From: Echinarachnius parma
Taxonomy: Eukaryota; Echinodermata; Echinoidea; Clypeasteroida; Echinarachniidae
Reading direction: 5' to 3'
Length of the DNA: 64,000 nucleotides
NCBI GenBank assembly: GCA_037951105.1
Contig: JBAMJV010000865.1
Location: 1 to 64,000, forward strand
The first letter of the stretch is position 1, and each line of letters begins with the position of its first letter. The position numbers and the translations under genes are program-made. This document shows, piece by piece, positions 60,477-64,000 of the stretch. A model generated the notes under the pieces. The model was not told the DNA's origin, did not search any database, and was given only the letters and a program-made list of their open reading frames with translations.

Positions 60477-62165
60477 TGAAATTGAAATTGAAATTGAAAA
60501 GGTTTTATTGAAAATAATATCAATGGCAGCCAAGTGGCTGAATTGCAGATATTTTACAAACGAAAACAATTAAAATAACATAACATAACTTTGAAACGAG
60601 GAACTCCTTAGGTTAACAATTAAATATTGAACATAATATACATAGTACAATTAAACAAGAAAATATACAGGATTACAAAGACGATAAACATTTAACTTTA
60701 AAAATTCAAATATAAAAAATTGCTTAAATTGAAATACAATAACTTATTTATGTTTTCATGTGCCAGTCTCAAAATTCACCTTACTTATCAATCATTATAC
60801 TTATAGGAAAGGGAAAATAACTTTTTAAATATAAATAGCTGTGCACATATAAATATTCTATGTTCTATATTATTTTATCAAAATTATTCATCATAAAAAT
60901 GCAATAGGGCTTAGGGTTTTCATGTTTGTATGTTTTCATGTGCCAGCCTCATAATTCACCTTACATATCATTCATTATAGAAAAGGGGAGAAATAACTTT
61001 TTAAATATAAATAACTATGCACATATATATATTCTGTGTATTTCATCAACATTATTCATCATAAAAATGCAATTAAGGCAACTATATCATATACAATATT
61101 TTACAAAAGAGTAAATCCAATCATTATTAATTCTGTGGGTTACATATAATAATAATAATAATGCGTGACAATATATTCACGATTACTGTTTCTACAAACT
61201 GCTAATAAATTGATTGTTTACACATGAATCAATCTTTATTTAAATGTTCAGAATGGAAATAATGAGAGTGATGCAAAAACAAAATGTTTGTATATTTGAT
61301 TCTTTGGTGGTGGTAATGGCATGACGTAATGATCATTGTGATGATGACATTGATGATGATAATGGTGATGGTGGTGAAGATGGTAACATTGATGAGGATG
61401 GTGATGATGGTGAAGATGATGGTAAAGATGGTGACATTGATGATGAAGGTGATGCCTATTAGCGATAATGTTGGTAATTGTACATACTTATTTATTATAA
61501 ACAGAGTAGTAAAAATAAACATATTGCACATGTGAGTTGCGATCGAAATACTATCATGTTATCACTGAGTGAACATAATGTAAACATGCGATAGACAATA
61601 AAAGTCCTTCTTCAAACATTAAAAATAAGTTCAAAGTATGTTGGGTGAGGGAGTACATGCAACCTGACAATTTAAGGAAATCTATTCAAAATTTAGCTTG
61701 TTTGTTTATTTAGCAATGATATCATATGCGGGATTGGGCTATTTTGGTGTCTGGATGTGCGAGAACGGGGTACAGTATAGGTTTGTCTTTGTCTAGTTTG
61801 ATGGGTATGCAGGTTCTGAGGGGGGAGAAGGTAGTGCAGTTTACTAGAGGGAATGAGTATGGATTTGGCAAATGAGTTACAAAGTTGTTCTCGTCTTTCT
61901 TCTAATGTTTGTAAATTGCACATCTGCCTAGCTTCGTCGTACGTGGTGTACAGTGTTCCTAGGATGATTCTGAGAGCGCGTTTCTGGATTCGTTCTAGGG
62001 CACTTCGCTGTTGCTTCGTGATCCCACCGGACCACACTGGGGCAGCATACTCTAGAACGGGGCGGAGGATGGTGGTGAATATCGTGGTAAGATCATTAAC
62101 TGGTAGGTTGAAGTGTTTCAGGCGTCTCAGGCAGTGGCGAAGACAGGTTCTTACACCTGGGGGGG
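60477..62165 (-). mobile_element. 5'-truncated LINE, reverse transcriptase C-terminus and 3' UTR
   Basis: The - strand from 62165 encodes CLRRLKHFNLPVNDLTTIF, then LRPVLEYAAPVWSGGITKQQ and RSALERIQKRALRIILG. This is the familiar region after the catalytic domain in CR1/L2/Jockey-like reverse transcriptases, ending near 61690. An AT-rich presumed 3' UTR with a GATGAT microsatellite (61325-61450) runs to an ATTTCAATTTCAATTTC tail at 60477-60500. The 5' part of the element is missing. Clade not resolved. Confidence 0.7.
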
Positions 62166-62257
62166 ATGATTTGCCGTTCACCGGACCAATACCAATTTGT
62201 GCGCGCCCGAGACCGCCTGCCAAATTTGTTCAAGACAAAGGAAATTGCTTGAAAGTC

Positions 62258-62292
62258 CTCTCAGTGGGGGGGGGGGGGGGGGGGGGGGGGGA
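62258..62292 (+). repeat. Poly(G) tract
   Basis: A run of more than 25 G, shortly after the LINE. Another run is at 62742-62763. Confidence 0.8.
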
Positions 62293-62445
62293 TTGGGGAT
62301 TAGATGTTAAGATGGTCGTGACCAGGCGGGCCGGAAGCAGTTTTGGATTGGGGGTGCAAAACCTATGGGGGCTCACGATTTGTGTGTGTAGGAGCTCATG
62401 CCTCACCACACTCACAGTGCTGCCAACTTTGAGCCAGATGTGAGA

Positions 62446-62940
62446 GCGAGACATTGCAAGGAGCGAAGCGACCAAGCCCGAGGGAGCGAAGTGACTGAGC
62501 GGGGGGAGGGGGTGTCCCCCACCCCACGGTAGGGAGCTTTTGCATTTTTGGACTTGACATTGTGCAATCTGGTGCTTACCTAGATAGGAAATTCGGGCTT
62601 AACATTGACTGTATCTGGGAAAGCGTGTTATGATTTGATCGACCAGAAATGTTATTATGTTAAATATATTTTCAAGAAGAAAACAAATAATTGACGCACT
62701 GATACATATGCTCCCCAACACAGGGAGCGAAGTGACTGAGCGGGGGGGGGGGGGGGGGGGGGAGGCGGGGGTGTCCCCCCTCCCACGGTAGGGAGCTTTT
62801 GCTTTTTTGGACTTGAAATTGCAATCTGGTGCTTACCTAGATATGAATTATTCGGGCTTAACATTGACTGTATCTGGGAAAGCGTGTTATGATTTGATCG
62901 ACCAGAAATTTTAAATATATTTTCACGAAGAAAACAAATA
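62446..62940 (+). repeat. Direct duplication of a hAT-like fragment (two units, about 260 bp)
   Basis: GGGAGCGAAGTGACTGAGCG, CCCACGGTAGGGAGCTTTTG, TTACCTAGATA and GAAAGCGTGTTATGATTTGA occur twice. Part of the unit is similar to 49085-49250 inside the hAT element. Short frames here are spurious. Confidence 0.75.
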
Positions 62941-64000
62941 ATTGACACACTAATAAATATGCACCCCAATACACACACAAATATTGTATTTATATTTAGC
63001 GTCATACACAGTTCCAACATCACCATATGCCACATAAACACATATGTGATTACAAATTAAGTATACATTTATCATATTACTGATTGCGATCATGATAGTG
63101 ATATAATATATTACTTGACGGAAAAGATAAATATATCTATGAAAGTGTTTGCCACTATTGTTAAGTATGATTCTTTTATCGATACAATCATGAATTATAT
63201 AATACATGTTTATGCTTTGTATAGTAAGGGTGCATGAAAATGATTATTATTGTAGATTAAATTGTTTGCCTATATTTTATTAGGCATTTGGCGGTTGCAG
63301 TACCGATTTGATGAAAACGTAGTACAGTGTTCCCACTTATTCTCATATACCAGCCCTTTATCATGTTTATTAGATTAGTAATAACATTCAAATTAGATAT
63401 GAAGATATTTGCCTATACATTGTAAAACTTGATATACATAAGTGTCGTATGGATTTAATGACAATATACCAGTTAGAAAAACAACATGGGTTTTTTTTTT
63501 ATAATTCCTTAATCATATTATTGTAATTTAGAATAAGTTGTATACCTTTATTTTCTTGGGCCTGATACAGTAGTATAGATTAACTAAGTATACTGATCTT
63601 GTTTAAACAACAATACCTAGACATTCGTTAAAGAATATTATTCAGTTATTTGTAGATACCTTAATCAAATTATTTTTAGATGAAGTTTATGCCTACATTT
63701 TCTATAAATATATATTTGCTATAATTCCTATATTTTCAAGTTGTTCCTGGTAATGTTTCTAATTTTGTTGTCACAAACCAAAAATGGTTTTGGTATTTCT
63801 TCTCGGGTTTGAGATGATATATTCTAGATGCTAATACAATTTGTATTTACAATATATAAATAGCGTTGTTTATCATAGTGGACATTTTATGAGTTCCATG
63901 TTGATTAAATTAATGAGTAGTTTAATCATGTACTTAGCCAAAGATGTGATAATCATGAGATACTCATACCCATGTTTAGAAGGTTAGTTTCATTTCTAAT
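62941..64000. other. AT-rich terminal stretch without recognised features
   Basis: About 70-75 percent A+T with no open frame of note, no terminal repeats and no RNA motif. Loosely repeated phrases such as TTTGCCTATA and TATGCCTAC are too weak to call. Confidence 0.5.

Noticed and set aside
61853-62443. 196-residue + strand frame
   Set aside because: Antisense to the LINE reverse transcriptase remnant and running through a poly(G) tract.
62941-64000. Possible gene at the right edge
   Set aside because: Only short AT-rich frames without splice or homology support.

Overview
This window is nuclear DNA from an animal. The genes are split by many GT-AG introns, and introns and flanks are full of short palindromic elements, tRNA-derived SINEs, LINE ends and simple repeats. 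Repeat families of this kind (palindromic elements starting GGGGGTGTTTCACAAAG, 'GTCAAACCTG' repeats, SINE tails ending GCGCTATATAAAT, GGGGGGCACTC elements) suggest a marine invertebrate deuterostome. An echinoderm is my best guess; hemichordate or amphioxus cannot be excluded from sequence alone.

Two protein genes account for all the convincing coding sequence. TUBGCP4 (gamma-tubulin complex component 4) runs on the + strand from the left edge to a stop at 8241. Its first exons lie outside the window; 12 exons here encode about 583 residues. TP53BP1 (53BP1, a DNA double-strand-break adaptor) runs on the - strand from a start codon at 47585 to a stop at 15101. I could chain 27 coding exons with matching splice phases into one open frame of 2349 residues. 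It carries the N-terminal SQ motif, an SQ/TQ cluster, the tandem Tudor module, the ubiquitin-dependent recruitment motif and paired BRCT domains. The two genes are tail to tail, the same arrangement as human TUBGCP4 and TP53BP1, so this is an old conserved gene pair. They act in different processes (microtubule nucleation and DNA repair), and nothing here shows a functional link.

Layout: 1-8241 TUBGCP4; 8242-15100 intergenic, with an 808-bp transposon, foldback MITEs and decayed copies of the last TP53BP1 exon; 15101-47585 TP53BP1; about 47600-48500 its probable upstream region; 48500-64000 no gene seen. The last part holds a 2.2-kb hAT-type element with a nested MITE, a 0.5-kb GGT satellite, a 4.8-kb giant palindrome inserted in a hAT-like copy, and a LINE 3' end.

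The most unusual signals are: (1) hammerhead-ribozyme motifs placed about 25-35 nt downstream of TATA-like boxes and CCAAT boxes in dispersed repeats; (2) the giant palindrome, whose arms are ladders of about 170-bp units carrying AAGATGGC motifs; (3) repeated tandem duplication and decay of single exons with their splice sites, at several places in both genes.
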